Numbered from the stretch's first letter, positions 18,329 to 27,377 are shown. The stretch: 64,000 bases of DNA from Candidatus Heimdallarchaeota archaeon (GCA_018238155.1 JABCTZ010000036.1:124001-188000); one strand, 5' to 3'. Notes: generated by a model from the sequence alone, not told the origin. A program made the numbers and translations.

Positions 18329-19342
18329 ATGAGTATATGTGAAATGACACACGAAAAAATGATTGAAAAGGGAATGAATCTCCTTTCTAAAAACCGAATT
18401 GAAGAAGCAATAAGAGAATTCAAAGCTGCTCTTAATATTGATCCCTCAAATTATGAGGGTTTATTGAATATCGGAATTGCATATGGTAGACTTGGCAACC
18501 ATCAAGAAGCAATAGTTTGGTTAAAGAAACTATTGAATTCTTTTCCAGATGATGCTAAGACTCTCTTTAATATTGGCATTGGTTATCGAGAATTAGGTAA
18601 TATAGAAAACGCAATAGAATATTCAAAAAGATCTGTTAATTCAAACCCACTAAATCTAGATGCGTGGTTAAATCTCGCTATTATTTACTTTCAGCAACAA
18701 GAATATGAATCAGCTGCGGGTGCATTTGAGAAGGTTTTAGTAATAAAACCGGAAGATGAAAAAATTTGGGAAAGCTTGGGTTTATGCTATTTAAAGTGGA
18801 ATAAATATAATAAGGCAATCGAATCATTCACAAAATCAATCAATTTTGAACATGTGAGACCTACTGCTTGGAATAATCGAGGAAAAGCATATCAAGAAAA
18901 CAAACAATACTCAGAAGCAATAAATGACTACAAAGAAGCATTGAAATTACGACCTGATTATAGTTACTCTTTAATGGGTTCTGGAGTTTCAAATTTACTT
19001 TTAGGTAACTTTACAGAAGCGATTAAATTTTTCAAAAAAGTAACCAAATTATATCCAGAGGAATTATCTGCTTGGACTGAACTTGCTACTGCTTATGAGT
19101 TAAATGAGAATTTCCAAGGAGCAAGAGATACGTATTTGGAGCTTTTAAAAAGTCAACCAGATAATGAAATGATTCTACTTGAACTAGCAAATATTCACTT
19201 GAAACTTAATGAAGAAAAAAAGGTGCTAAAAATTTTCAGTAAATTAATTTCTGTTACTCCTGAGAATAAAGAAATTATTCGTAGCATTCCAGCATTCAAA
19301 GAATTAATGCATAAAAAAGAATTCAAGAGTTTGTTGAAATGA
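18329..19342 (+). CDS. Tetratricopeptide repeat protein
   Basis: This 337-aa protein is nearly all TPR units, about eight or nine of 34 residues, with the usual A/G-x3-G/Y and P32 pattern (FNIGIGYRELGNIENAIEYSKRSVNSNP; AWNNRGKAYQENKQYSEAINDY). It is cytosolic. It probably acts as a protein-protein scaffold. It lies 24 nt after the phosphoesterase on the same strand and may share its transcript. No enzymatic domain is attached. Confidence 0.88.
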   Translation: MSICEMTHEKMIEKGMNLLSKNRIEEAIREFKAALNIDPSNYEGLLNIGIAYGRLGNHQEAIVWLKKLLNSFPDDAKTLFNIGIGYRELGNIENAIEYSKRSVNSNPLNLDAWLNLAIIYFQQQEYESAAGAFEKVLVIKPEDEKIWESLGLCYLKWNKYNKAIESFTKSINFEHVRPTAWNNRGKAYQENKQYSEAINDYKEALKLRPDYSYSLMGSGVSNLLLGNFTEAIKFFKKVTKLYPEELSAWTELATAYELNENFQGARDTYLELLKSQPDNEMILLELANIHLKLNEEKKVLKIFSKLISVTPENKEIIRSIPAFKELMHKKEFKSLLK

Positions 19343-19442
19343 AAAGTTGATTATTCAAATTCTGTTTTCTTTTGAGAGGAAACTTTATATCAAGAATGAA
19401 TCAATTTGAATCTGATAACTTATGTTTTTTAGGTGAATAACC

Positions 19443-20723
19443 TTGGTTGATCTTAAGAAGAAATTACTAATATCAGACGATAAGCTAAAAACTATCAATG
19501 ATTTCTTTCTCAAAGAAGATAATCCGGTGATAGATGATTTATTAGCCGTTGTTGAAAAATACGGCGGTGTTGAAGAAATAAACAAAAAAGCTAACGAAGC
19601 ACGTAAATTGGATACTTTGCTAGCTAAATTGGAAAAAGTAAAACCAGAGTATGTTAAAGATTTGAACTGGTTAATAGAACAACGAGATAATGGTGCATTC
19701 ATTAGTATAGCTGATTATCGCAAAAAGATTCTCGGTGATAAAGCAGCTACAATGACTTTTGATGAGTCGTATGCAGTTACTCTTGAAATAAGTGCTTGTC
19801 AATACTTTCCATTTTTAATGGCTGAAGCAAAACAAGCAATTGAGAAGCAAGAATTAATGCCTGCAAGATATATTCGCGTCAGAAAAATGAAAGAACAAGA
19901 AGAAGATGGTGACATTCTTGCAATGGCTGCAGCAATGCAGATTATTGACGCATCTTATGTAGAAACCTTGGATACAAAAGGAACTGCTCCCGGACCTGAT
20001 GGCGCACCTGTAAATGTTCATCTTGGTGGTCCAGCTACTATTACTGGCTATTTCGGTGGAGTTGGTCAACCAAATGATTTTGGCATTAAATGGATTGACG
20101 AATTCTTGTATTATTACACTGAATATGGCATTAAGCAAGTTTTGAACATCAATCCTGGTACAGTCTTGCTTGGATATATGTTACACAAATTAGGTGTTGA
20201 TATGGAATTCAAAATCTCAGTTTTTATGGGAAATGATAATCCATACGCCTGTTTCTGGACATTAATGACAGCAAAACTCTTTAGCAGAGATGATGGGACA
20301 AGTCCATTGATTGGTTTTAATCTATCGAATTCTGTTAACAATAAAACTATGGAAGTCACTGCAGACTTTAGAAAAGATTTTGGTTTTGAAGACATAGTTC
20401 GATTTGAGCACCACATAACTGAAACATATAAGCACATTGTTAGACAACCATATGATCGAACAGATGAACTTGTAGAGTTAGCAAAGACTGTGAAAAATGT
20501 CAGTGCTAAACACGAAGGCGGGAAAGTGGCGATAGAAGAAACACGAAAATATCAATCTGATATTTTAGATTACTTTAGAGATAAATCTGAAGTAATTGAA
20601 AAAGGGGATATGGAAAATATGATGATCAATTATCTAGACAAACATCATTCATTGAATTTCACTGCAGAAGCTTTAACCAAGAACGGTTTGACCTTTATAG
20701 CTGCAGGAAAATTACACAAATGA
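19443..20723 (+). CDS. Conserved-looking 426-aa protein next to aldolase-Fae fusion, unknown
   Basis: I do not recognise this protein. It starts at a TTG with AGGTGA six bases upstream. The N-terminal ~110 residues are helical and charged. Residues about 110-370 look like an alternating alpha/beta, perhaps TIM-barrel, enzyme, with Gly-rich and acidic motifs: NVHLGGPATITGYFGGVGQPNDFG, NINPGTVLLGYML and FMGNDNPYACFWTLMTAKLF. Conserved-looking acid, His and Asn clusters (FNLSNSVNN, RFEHHITETYKHI) suggest an active site. No signal or membrane segment is present. The stop is 25 nt before the aldolase-Fae start, so the two are almost surely cotranscribed and may act on a shared intermediate. Confidence 0.75.
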   Translation: MVDLKKKLLISDDKLKTINDFFLKEDNPVIDDLLAVVEKYGGVEEINKKANEARKLDTLLAKLEKVKPEYVKDLNWLIEQRDNGAFISIADYRKKILGDKAATMTFDESYAVTLEISACQYFPFLMAEAKQAIEKQELMPARYIRVRKMKEQEEDGDILAMAAAMQIIDASYVETLDTKGTAPGPDGAPVNVHLGGPATITGYFGGVGQPNDFGIKWIDEFLYYYTEYGIKQVLNINPGTVLLGYMLHKLGVDMEFKISVFMGNDNPYACFWTLMTAKLFSRDDGTSPLIGFNLSNSVNNKTMEVTADFRKDFGFEDIVRFEHHITETYKHIVRQPYDRTDELVELAKTVKNVSAKHEGGKVAIEETRKYQSDILDYFRDKSEVIEKGDMENMMINYLDKHHSLNFTAEALTKNGLTFIAAGKLHK

Positions 20724-20748
20724 AAAATGTTAATGGGAGCTGAAAATA

Positions 20749-22263
20749 TTGGCTAAATTCTTACCCGGAGGAGTCAGTCCAGCGTTAGTGACTCCTTTTA
20801 CTAAAAAAGATGAACTTGATGAAGAAGCTTATCGAAAACTGATCAGATTTGTTATCGATGACTTAGGTGTTACTGGAATTGTTCCTGCAGGCTCGACTGG
20901 AGAATTCTCCTCTCTCTTTTGGGATGAACAAAAGAGAATAATAGAAATTGCTGTTGAAGAAGCAAATGGAAAAGTAGATGTGATGGCTGGAACTGGTACT
21001 AGTGGTACTAAACGAACAATCGCAATGACCAAACATGCAAAAGATGTTGGTGCAGATGCTGCATTAGTTATTACTCCTTATTACATGAAACCAACCCAAA
21101 GAGGGTTGTACAAACATTACTCAACACTTGCAGATAAAGTTGATATGCCAATAATGGTGTATCAATTACCCGCTTTGACTGACGTAGTTTTACCGCGAAT
21201 GGTAGTCGAAGATTTAGCAGTTGAACATGAGAATATTGTTGGTATGAAATGTTCTTGGGGAAGCATGCCTTATCTTATGGAAATACTCGAGAGAGTAAAA
21301 CCTGTTGCCCCTGACTTTAAGATCTTGTGTGGTTGGGATGAAATTGTATTCCCAGCACTCGCAGCCGGTGTAGATGGATGTATCCTTGCTTCAGCTAATT
21401 TCATAGGAGACCATTGGGTTAAAATCAAGAAATTGGTTGATACCGGAAAATTCGTAGAAGCACGCAAAGCTGAAATGGAAATCCACAAGCTAACACGCAT
21501 AGCCGTGAAAACTGGTGGAGCAGGAGCAAAAGAAGCACTCAATATGATGGGCATTAAAGTACGAAAACCAAGACTACCATTAGAAATTGGTGGAAGTATC
21601 AGTCACGAGCTTCGTTCTGAATTGCGTCTTGAACTTGAGAGAATTGGTAAGATCAAGAAAGAAGTTAGAATTGCTTTACCAGAAACCAAAGAGAAAATCG
21701 AAGAACGATTTGGAGCTGTGGAAATTACTCTTGAAACAATCCTCCAAAACAAACTCTTGGTTGGTGAAGGCTTCTTTGGTGGTGATCGCCCAGAAATGGC
21801 TCATATAGATCTTCTAATTGGTCCTCGAGATGGACCAGTAGGAGTAGCTTTTGCAAAAGGTATTGCTTTAGTGAAAGACGATCCTTCTACAGTCGAAGGA
21901 CACGAACCATTATTAGCTCTTCTTGAAACCAATGAGTCTGTGAAACCTGAAACATTGTTAGTTCCAAAAGTATTCATCCGAAATCTACGACAAGCAGCAA
22001 TGGTTTTTGGACCAGTACAATCAGGTGTTGCTAAAGCAGTTATAGAATGTGTGAAAGATGGTTTTATTCCTGAAAAGTATGTGAAAGATCTAGTCATTAT
22101 TGCTAGTGTCTTTGTACATCCAACAGCTGTCTCAAGAAATCGAGTCTATGTGAATAACAAAAAAGCAACTGTTATGGCTATTAGGAACGCTATAGAAGGA
22201 AAACCAGATTTGGATTACTTGTTCGATGCTCCTGGAAGGCATCCACTAAAGAATGAACCATAA
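20749..22263 (+). CDS. Fusion of DapA/NAL-family aldolase with formaldehyde-activating enzyme (Fae)
   Basis: Residues 1-300 of this 504-aa protein are a DHDPS/N-acetylneuraminate lyase-family TIM barrel. Evidence is PAGSTGE (46-52), Tyr138 in VYQLP and the Schiff-base Lys167 in VGMKCS. The arginine that holds aspartate semialdehyde in true DHDPS (E. coli Arg138, in PSRTG) is Leu143 here (PALTD), as in NAL-like aldolases, so lysine synthesis is unlikely. Residues about 320-500 match Fae, which condenses formaldehyde with tetrahydromethanopterin. They include GEGFFGGDRPEMAHIDLLIG with the catalytic His352, VPKVFIRNLRQAAMVFGP and SVFVHP. A pyruvate-dependent aldolase that releases or consumes formaldehyde (such as 4-hydroxy-2-oxobutanoate aldolase) joined to Fae would channel formaldehyde to the C1 carrier; that reaction is inferred. 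The start is probably TTG at 20749, with GGGAG upstream. Confidence 0.88.
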   Translation: MAKFLPGGVSPALVTPFTKKDELDEEAYRKLIRFVIDDLGVTGIVPAGSTGEFSSLFWDEQKRIIEIAVEEANGKVDVMAGTGTSGTKRTIAMTKHAKDVGADAALVITPYYMKPTQRGLYKHYSTLADKVDMPIMVYQLPALTDVVLPRMVVEDLAVEHENIVGMKCSWGSMPYLMEILERVKPVAPDFKILCGWDEIVFPALAAGVDGCILASANFIGDHWVKIKKLVDTGKFVEARKAEMEIHKLTRIAVKTGGAGAKEALNMMGIKVRKPRLPLEIGGSISHELRSELRLELERIGKIKKEVRIALPETKEKIEERFGAVEITLETILQNKLLVGEGFFGGDRPEMAHIDLLIGPRDGPVGVAFAKGIALVKDDPSTVEGHEPLLALLETNESVKPETLLVPKVFIRNLRQAAMVFGPVQSGVAKAVIECVKDGFIPEKYVKDLVIIASVFVHPTAVSRNRVYVNNKKATVMAIRNAIEGKPDLDYLFDAPGRHPLKNEP

Positions 22264-22324
22264 ATCTCATTCTTTTCTCTCTCTTTTTTGAGCAATCGAT
22301 TTTTTTCATCTACTCAGATCGTTT

Positions 22325-23104
22325 CTATTGCTTACCTTTTCTGAAGCTAACTAATTCCGGTTGAACAAAATTCAATGCTTTTTCGAATCTCTTCTTATCC
22401 CTTTTCATTCCAAGAAATTTAGTTATTTGTTTAATAGTTTTCTCAGATTTGTTAAGTAAATCATCAAAAGTAATTATTAGGCATTTCTTATTTTCAGTAA
22501 CCTTATCCATTTTTGAGTATGAGCTGGTTATTAGTTGTTCGAGGAATTTTTTGTTTTCTAATAATCTTCCATTTGCAAAATAATTTGCTAATAATCTTAT
22601 GACCAAATATGTTCGATAAATATGGTTATCGAAGAGGCTTAGCTCATGATTGAATGATGAATAGAAATTAGTTTGAACGCTGATTTTCATAATTGAATTT
22701 GCAATTTGTTTCACATCTCTCTTTAGAATTATGTAATGTGGATTTTCAAGCAAACTATCAATATAATATATTATGTGAAATGATGATGGATCTTTCCAAC
22801 CCCAATATGGTTCTTTTCTATTTCTAGCAATTGTTTCCAGAGTTAGTTCCCAGTTTTTCTCAACTGCTTGTTTAATTTTAGATTCTGAAGGATAATCAAA
22901 ATAGATTCCTGAAGAACCTGCATCATATAAAATTCTATGACTTAATTTTAAAAAATCTTGATTTTCAAAACAACCATACTTGTTAACATGTTGCCCTTTT
23001 ATCAGATCACTTTTCTTTCCCATGTACACTCCTAAATAATGTAAAATACCAGAGAGCACGGTAGACCCTGATCGCAACAAACATAATGGTATAACTGTTT
23101 TCAT
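22325..23104 (-). CDS. Sulfotransferase-family protein
   Basis: This 259-aa protein begins with a PAPS-binding loop (VIPLCLLRSGSTVLSGILHYLG), the 5'-phosphosulfate motif of sulfotransferases. A 3'-phosphate-binding motif (YIILKRDVKQIANSIMK) and a WGWKDPSSF element follow. These enzymes move sulfate from PAPS to a hydroxyl or amine of a glycan, lipid or small molecule; the acceptor is unknown. The start is four bases after the stop of the upstream DNA methyltransferase, so both are in one operon. That pairing is unusual and does not yet suggest a shared pathway. Confidence 0.8.
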   Translation of the reverse strand: MKTVIPLCLLRSGSTVLSGILHYLGVYMGKKSDLIKGQHVNKYGCFENQDFLKLSHRILYDAGSSGIYFDYPSESKIKQAVEKNWELTLETIARNRKEPYWGWKDPSSFHIIYYIDSLLENPHYIILKRDVKQIANSIMKISVQTNFYSSFNHELSLFDNHIYRTYLVIRLLANYFANGRLLENKKFLEQLITSSYSKMDKVTENKKCLIITFDDLLNKSEKTIKQITKFLGMKRDKKRFEKALNFVQPELVSFRKGKQ

Positions 23105-23108
23105 TTAG

Positions 23109-24872
23109 CTAGAACTTCCCTTTTATATTGACAAAATCGTCTTCAGAGTAGTTATTTATCTTACTAAAATTATGTATTTTCCATACGTTAATAATTTCAT
23201 CAAATGTTAATTCTTTGAGAATTTTACTTAATATTACTCTCATTAATACTTCCTTTGTATAAGGTCTCTTAGAATCTTGAAATGCAATTGCTTTTAATAA
23301 GTTCTTAGAAATTCTAGAATTAAGTGCAGTACAACCAAAAAGAGCTTCATCGTATGTTTCAAAACCGAGGTAATAACAAGTATCATCCAGCATAACAGGT
23401 TGATTGTTAATGGGACTAATTAAAGCGAAGATTGGTTCTTTATACATAGCACCAATGGCTATTTTGAATGGACGAAAGGCATATTCCCCAATACCAAAAA
23501 TTGAAAATGGAGCTTTGTTTTTATAGATAGAAGATTTTCTTTTGGTGAAGTATTCAATTTTTGAGTTCAGATAGTCCCAAATCTTCGGATATTTTGATTC
23601 AATGTATGCCGTATCTTCGTTCAACTTTTTGTGTGGAATGATTATTCTTCTTTTCGTTTCTATTATTTCAAATGTTCTCAAGTTTGATCCTTTTAACAAA
23701 GGATAGAGTAATTTCTGTTCGAAATCTAAAATTTCTCCTAATTTGTTCGTTAATTGATGATCTTTGTTAAAAGACAGCTCCAATACTTTCGAGCAATCAT
23801 GTTTTACTCCTTGTCGCCATACATGTTTTGATTTACCATCAAAAACGTTGACTTTTTTATACTTCTCAAAATCTGAGACAAATTTGTTATCTATCCAACC
23901 AAATTTTCTAATTAGAATTTCAGGTGCATCCAAATCATAAACCTTGCAATAGTGTGCTTCATTTGAAGCATTTAAATCAAAAATAAATAATGATGCATTG
24001 CAAGATTTCCCAAATTCTTTCGTAGCATCAATTTGATATTGTTGTAAATTGCTTATTTTCTTGTCAGAGGTTAGAAGGCTTTTTGTGATATTTCTTATTA
24101 CGGTGTTTTTACAGAGCAAAGCTACTTTACCTTCACAACTGGAGAAATTATCGATTATTTTTTGAATTATTGATTCAGCAATATCGAAATTGCTCTTTCC
24201 TGTTAAAGCTTCAAGCCCAACTAACTTCATCTTATTGCTTTTATTTGGAAGATTACTTGAATTCAGAGAGCTTAATTCAGCATTTGTGATCCACGGGGGA
24301 TTTCCAACTATCAGAATGGGTGTATGCTCTAGAGAACTAATTAGCTCCTTAAAATCGTGACTAAAAATATTATCTCTATGAACAAATATATCTAATTCTG
24401 GTATTGGTTCCTCTGTATATCTTTGTAAAAGAGAATTGATACCAAAATTCCAAATGCGCTCTTTTTGAATTTCTATTCCATAAACAGCTCCCGCATTTGG
24501 AAAATACTCCGATATTTGAAGAATAAAATTACCATCACCAAATGTTGGCTCAATGATGAGCCCAGGTTGGATGCCTGTCAATGTAATTAAATTCAATACT
24601 TTTTTCACTAAACTTGGTGGAGTTTGGATATCTGCCCATTCATTACTTTTAGGTATTATTTTTGAATTCTTGCCATGTGACTTCGTTAAGATTAGATGGC
24701 TCTTGAATTCAAGTAATTCTTCTTGAGAGCTGAAAAAATTAGTTATTCGTGTTAGACCTCTGAAGATTTCATTTGCTTTTTCGTAATTTGTTGATTTGTC
24801 AAAAAGTGATATAATAGTTGAAAAATATTTTCTTATATCCTCTTCATTCAAATTTACGAATTCTCCTGTCAT
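23109..24872 (-). CDS. Adenine-specific DNA methyltransferase (Eco57I-like), orphan
   Basis: This 587-aa protein has the N6-adenine methyltransferase core: motif I IIEPTFGDGNFILQI (near 125), motif IV LIVGNPPWITNAE (near 195), and other helices in order. A C-terminal region (about 390-560) is the expected target-recognition domain, with FRPFKIAIGAMYKEP. Eco57I-type enzymes often carry a nuclease domain at the N-terminus; here the ~100 residues before motif I show no PD-(D/E)xK motif and no restriction gene is adjacent. It is therefore probably an orphan methyltransferase. Roles could include epigenetic marking or self-protection against a nuclease elsewhere. The downstream sulfotransferase starts four bases beyond its stop. 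Confidence 0.85.
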   Translation of the reverse strand: MTGEFVNLNEEDIRKYFSTIISLFDKSTNYEKANEIFRGLTRITNFFSSQEELLEFKSHLILTKSHGKNSKIIPKSNEWADIQTPPSLVKKVLNLITLTGIQPGLIIEPTFGDGNFILQISEYFPNAGAVYGIEIQKERIWNFGINSLLQRYTEEPIPELDIFVHRDNIFSHDFKELISSLEHTPILIVGNPPWITNAELSSLNSSNLPNKSNKMKLVGLEALTGKSNFDIAESIIQKIIDNFSSCEGKVALLCKNTVIRNITKSLLTSDKKISNLQQYQIDATKEFGKSCNASLFIFDLNASNEAHYCKVYDLDAPEILIRKFGWIDNKFVSDFEKYKKVNVFDGKSKHVWRQGVKHDCSKVLELSFNKDHQLTNKLGEILDFEQKLLYPLLKGSNLRTFEIIETKRRIIIPHKKLNEDTAYIESKYPKIWDYLNSKIEYFTKRKSSIYKNKAPFSIFGIGEYAFRPFKIAIGAMYKEPIFALISPINNQPVMLDDTCYYLGFETYDEALFGCTALNSRISKNLLKAIAFQDSKRPYTKEVLMRVILSKILKELTFDEIINVWKIHNFSKINNYSEDDFVNIKGKF

Positions 24873-24990
24873 TTCATTTACTAATGATTACATCACAAAT
24901 ACTTTATTATCAACATTTTCCTACACCTTCAAAAAATCTTTTTTGACGAAAAGGTAATATATAGATAGTACATTCAAAGTAACATGAACA

Positions 24991-25044
24991 AATTACTCTT
25001 TCGAGTATTTTTCTGAAAGATCAACAGGGTGAACGAACTTTCAG
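24991..25044 (+). promoter_or_regulatory. Structured leader of HEAT-repeat gene
   Basis: Downstream of a TATA-like TAATATATAG (near 24955-24965) lie a hairpin of ACTC/GAGT (24994-25005) and a perfect CTGAAAG/CTTTCAG inverted repeat (25013-25019 with 25038-25044). The gene start follows at 25061 or 25073. It may be a structured 5' leader or an operator. Confidence 0.4.
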
Positions 25045-25072
25045 TTAACTGGTCTCTGAGTTGAATTTATTG

Positions 25073-25672
25073 ATGAAAGATAGTGATACATATGATAAAT
25101 TATTTGCCGAATTAGGTAACCGCGATATAAAAGATCGCTCAAATGCAATTGATGTTTTAGCTTCAATGAAAAATGAAGAAATTATCACTCATTTGGTTTC
25201 TCTTCTCAGAGAAAATTCCTCACGAATTATACGTGAAGGTGCATGTAAGACTCTTGGAAAAATTGCTGATACACAAGCTACTGATCCTCTCATTTTAGCA
25301 CTCGATGATTCTGAAGAAAGTGTACGGTATCAAGCTGCAATTGCTTTGGGACAAATTGGTGATAGGAAGGCTGTCAATTCACTATTAAGAATTCTGAAAC
25401 AAAAAGACGATCCACTCGTTAGATCTGAAGCGGCAAAAGCACTCGGTTTAATTGGTGATCCTAGCGCTCTTAAAATACTTTTGAATATTCTCCGGAAAGA
25501 AGAAGATCGATTTCTTAAATATCATGTAGTAACTTCATTGGGACGTATTGGTGAACCAAAAGCTAAGAAAGCTCTTGAAAAAATAATCAAAGATGAATCT
25601 GATGATAGATTGATTTTGCGTTCAAGAGAAGCACTAGAAAAAATTACTGGCGGTAATATTGTAGCTGGATAA
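25073..25672 (+). CDS. HEAT-repeat (PBS lyase-like) protein
   Basis: The protein has about 199 aa from the ATG at 25073; an in-frame TTG at 25061 would add four residues. It consists of five or so HEAT units of ~31 residues with the canonical pattern VRYQAAIALGQIGDRKAVNSLL and VRSEAAKALGLIGDPSALKILL, as in E/F-type phycobilin lyase-like HEAT proteins. No phycobilin role is expected here; such repeats are scaffolds. It is cytosolic. The leader contains two hairpins, so its expression may be controlled after transcription. The downstream gap is long (434 bp). Confidence 0.85.
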   Translation: MKDSDTYDKLFAELGNRDIKDRSNAIDVLASMKNEEIITHLVSLLRENSSRIIREGACKTLGKIADTQATDPLILALDDSEESVRYQAAIALGQIGDRKAVNSLLRILKQKDDPLVRSEAAKALGLIGDPSALKILLNILRKEEDRFLKYHVVTSLGRIGEPKAKKALEKIIKDESDDRLILRSREALEKITGGNIVAG

Positions 25673-26106
25673 GAAAAAGAAACTAAATATTCCTTTTGCT
25701 CTATCTTCCCTTAAATTTCACAGTAAACATCTGTTGGATAAATTTTTTTACTGAAATCTAGGTTTTATTATATAACAGATATACTTCAGCTATATACTCC
25801 TGAGTTTGTACAAATATTGAAGTATCTGCCATAACCTAACTAGTATCTTCATTTATTACCATAATAATCCGTTCATTTAATCAAATACTGTTATTTATCT
25901 TCTTCTAATGTGAGAAAAGAACCATTAAACGAAAATTATTTCCTTTGTTGTTAATTTATAAACAAATTTATTGTCTTTTCTTCTCTTGCGTAAAAAACCA
26001 GAACTGTAATATATCTCCAAGTTATCTAAATCAATTATCTGGAAAATCAATATGGTTTCAAAATATCTAATAGGTTAGACTTTAGAATTTATTGGAATGA
26101 TTTATA
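25673..26106. other. 434-bp intergenic region, one inverted repeat
   Basis: No ORF is supported on either strand. The only notable structure is a broad inverted repeat pairing AGATATACTTCA (25777-25788) with TGAAGTATCT (25818-25827). The rest is AT-rich sequence that presumably holds the promoter of the dehydroquinase gene. Confidence 0.4.
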
Positions 26107-26793
26107 GTGCCTTCAAATGTAGTATTAAGTTTAAAAGCAAAAACAAGACATGTTATGTTGGAACAAATTATTTTAGCAGAGTTTTCAAAAATAGCTATTT
26201 TAGAAATACGAGCAGATTTTTTGATAGCAAGTGAACTTACTTTTGAAGTCATGCAAATGATTCGAAAAGCTACCAGTAAACAAATTATTTTCACTCTCAG
26301 AAAAGAAAGTGAAGGAGGTTTTTGTTCTTTTTCTGATGCTGAACGATATGAATTCTATAAAAGCGCTATGGATCTTGGTTATGATTATATCGATGTGGAA
26401 TATTCTTCGAAAGATCTAGTACAAAAGTTATTTGAAGAAAAGCATTCCTCAAAGATCATTCTCTCATATCACAATTTTAGAGATACTAATCCTGTGGAAA
26501 TTACTAATACTTATCTTGATATGTGTTATCAGAAACCTGATGTAATAAAAATTGCTACAATGGCCAATAAAGAAACTGATAATGAAATTCTTCAAGAGTT
26601 ACTCAATGGGCACAAAATCAATTCTACAGATTTAACTTGTTTTTGTATTGGTGACCTTGGAAAGAAGAGTAGGATCTCTAATATGAAAAATAGTAATTCA
26701 TTAACATTTGTTGCAACAGAGAAAAGAAGAAAAACATTCCCCGGACAACTTACTTATGAAGAATTATTAAGAATAAAAGATGAACCGATTTAG
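26107..26793 (+). CDS. aroD: 3-dehydroquinate dehydratase, type I
   Basis: This 228-aa protein matches class I dehydroquinases. Motifs include LEIRADFL at the substrate-binding Glu-Arg, IFTLRKESEGG, YIDVEYSSKDL, the catalytic His in ILSYHNFRDT, the Schiff-base Lys in VIKIATMA, and CIGDLGKKSRI with TFPGQLTYEEL at the C-terminus. It dehydrates 3-dehydroquinate to 3-dehydroshikimate in the shikimate pathway of aromatic amino acid synthesis. Class I is the type usual in archaea. It is a lone gene: no other aro gene is in the window. The start is GTG at 26107. Confidence 0.92.
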   Translation: MPSNVVLSLKAKTRHVMLEQIILAEFSKIAILEIRADFLIASELTFEVMQMIRKATSKQIIFTLRKESEGGFCSFSDAERYEFYKSAMDLGYDYIDVEYSSKDLVQKLFEEKHSSKIILSYHNFRDTNPVEITNTYLDMCYQKPDVIKIATMANKETDNEILQELLNGHKINSTDLTCFCIGDLGKKSRISNMKNSNSLTFVATEKRRKTFPGQLTYEELLRIKDEPI

Positions 26794-26919
26794 CATGCTT
26801 GAGTTAATAGTAATAAAATATATATGACTATTTGATTTTTGTATGGTTATTTTTTGACCTTTATTCTTTTTATTAGAATGTGTTTATATATAACCACATA
26901 CATCCTAGATATAGGAGAA

Positions 26920-26956
26920 TACTATAATATAGTAAATTACTCTCTAAAGAGTAATT
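26920..26956. promoter_or_regulatory. Twin inverted repeats before AbrB-like gene
   Basis: TACTATA-A-TATAGTA (26920-26934), a 7-bp-arm palindrome, abuts a perfect hairpin AATTACTC/GAGTAATT (26935-26942 with 26949-26956). A TATA-like TTTATATATAA lies just upstream (near 26883-26893). This may be an operator of the AbrB-like regulator acting on its own gene and the Cache genes (inference). Confidence 0.5.
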
Positions 26957-26984
26957 AGTAGAATAGCATTTCTTGGTGTTTTGA

Positions 26985-27350
26985 GTGAATGAAATTAATA
27001 ACTTTAACTCAATTTTAAAGTTAAGTGTAACTGAGAACCATAAACTGCTTTACATTAATTTACCAAAGGAGCTTATACAAACGCTGAATTTGACCGAAAA
27101 TGATTTACTTGAATATGATATTAGAGGTAAACAGTTCTATTGTCGGAAAAAAGGTTCAGAAGCAATGCTACGAAATACAAGTAACAATCTCTTTGCTGGT
27201 TTAAAAGTTGAACGAACTATAACACGGAATAATACTATTCTACGAACGAATCTTCCGAAAGAAGTAGCTCAACCATTAGCTATTACGAAAGGAGATGTGG
27301 TTGAAATCTCTTTAGAGAAGAAAGTAATAATCGGAAAAAAAATTTACTAA
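26985..27350 (+). CDS. Two-motif AbrB-like protein
   Basis: This 121-aa protein has two copies of an AbrB-like swapped-hairpin strand motif: one in YINLPKELIQTLNLTENDLLEYD (about 22-45), the other in RTNLPKEVAQPLAITKGDVVEISL (about 84-107). Each contains the LPKE-x-L-x-I-x-x-G-D core. A monomer could supply both halves of the DNA-binding barrel usually made by a dimer. It is probably a DNA-binding regulator. It lies 27 nt before the Cache/VWA gene and after two inverted repeats, so it may control that unit. The start is GTG. Confidence 0.72.
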   Translation: MNEINNFNSILKLSVTENHKLLYINLPKELIQTLNLTENDLLEYDIRGKQFYCRKKGSEAMLRNTSNNLFAGLKVERTITRNNTILRTNLPKEVAQPLAITKGDVVEISLEKKVIIGKKIY

Positions 27351-27377
27351 AAATGAATATTCACAGGAGAAAATAGA

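Noticed and set aside
20749..22263. Plain dihydrodipicolinate synthase (dapA)
   Set aside because: The arginine that binds aspartate semialdehyde is Leu143, and the protein has an extra Fae domain.
22325..24872. A full restriction-modification or BREX/Dnd defence system
   Set aside because: Only a methyltransferase is present; no nuclease, ATPase or other defence gene is adjacent.
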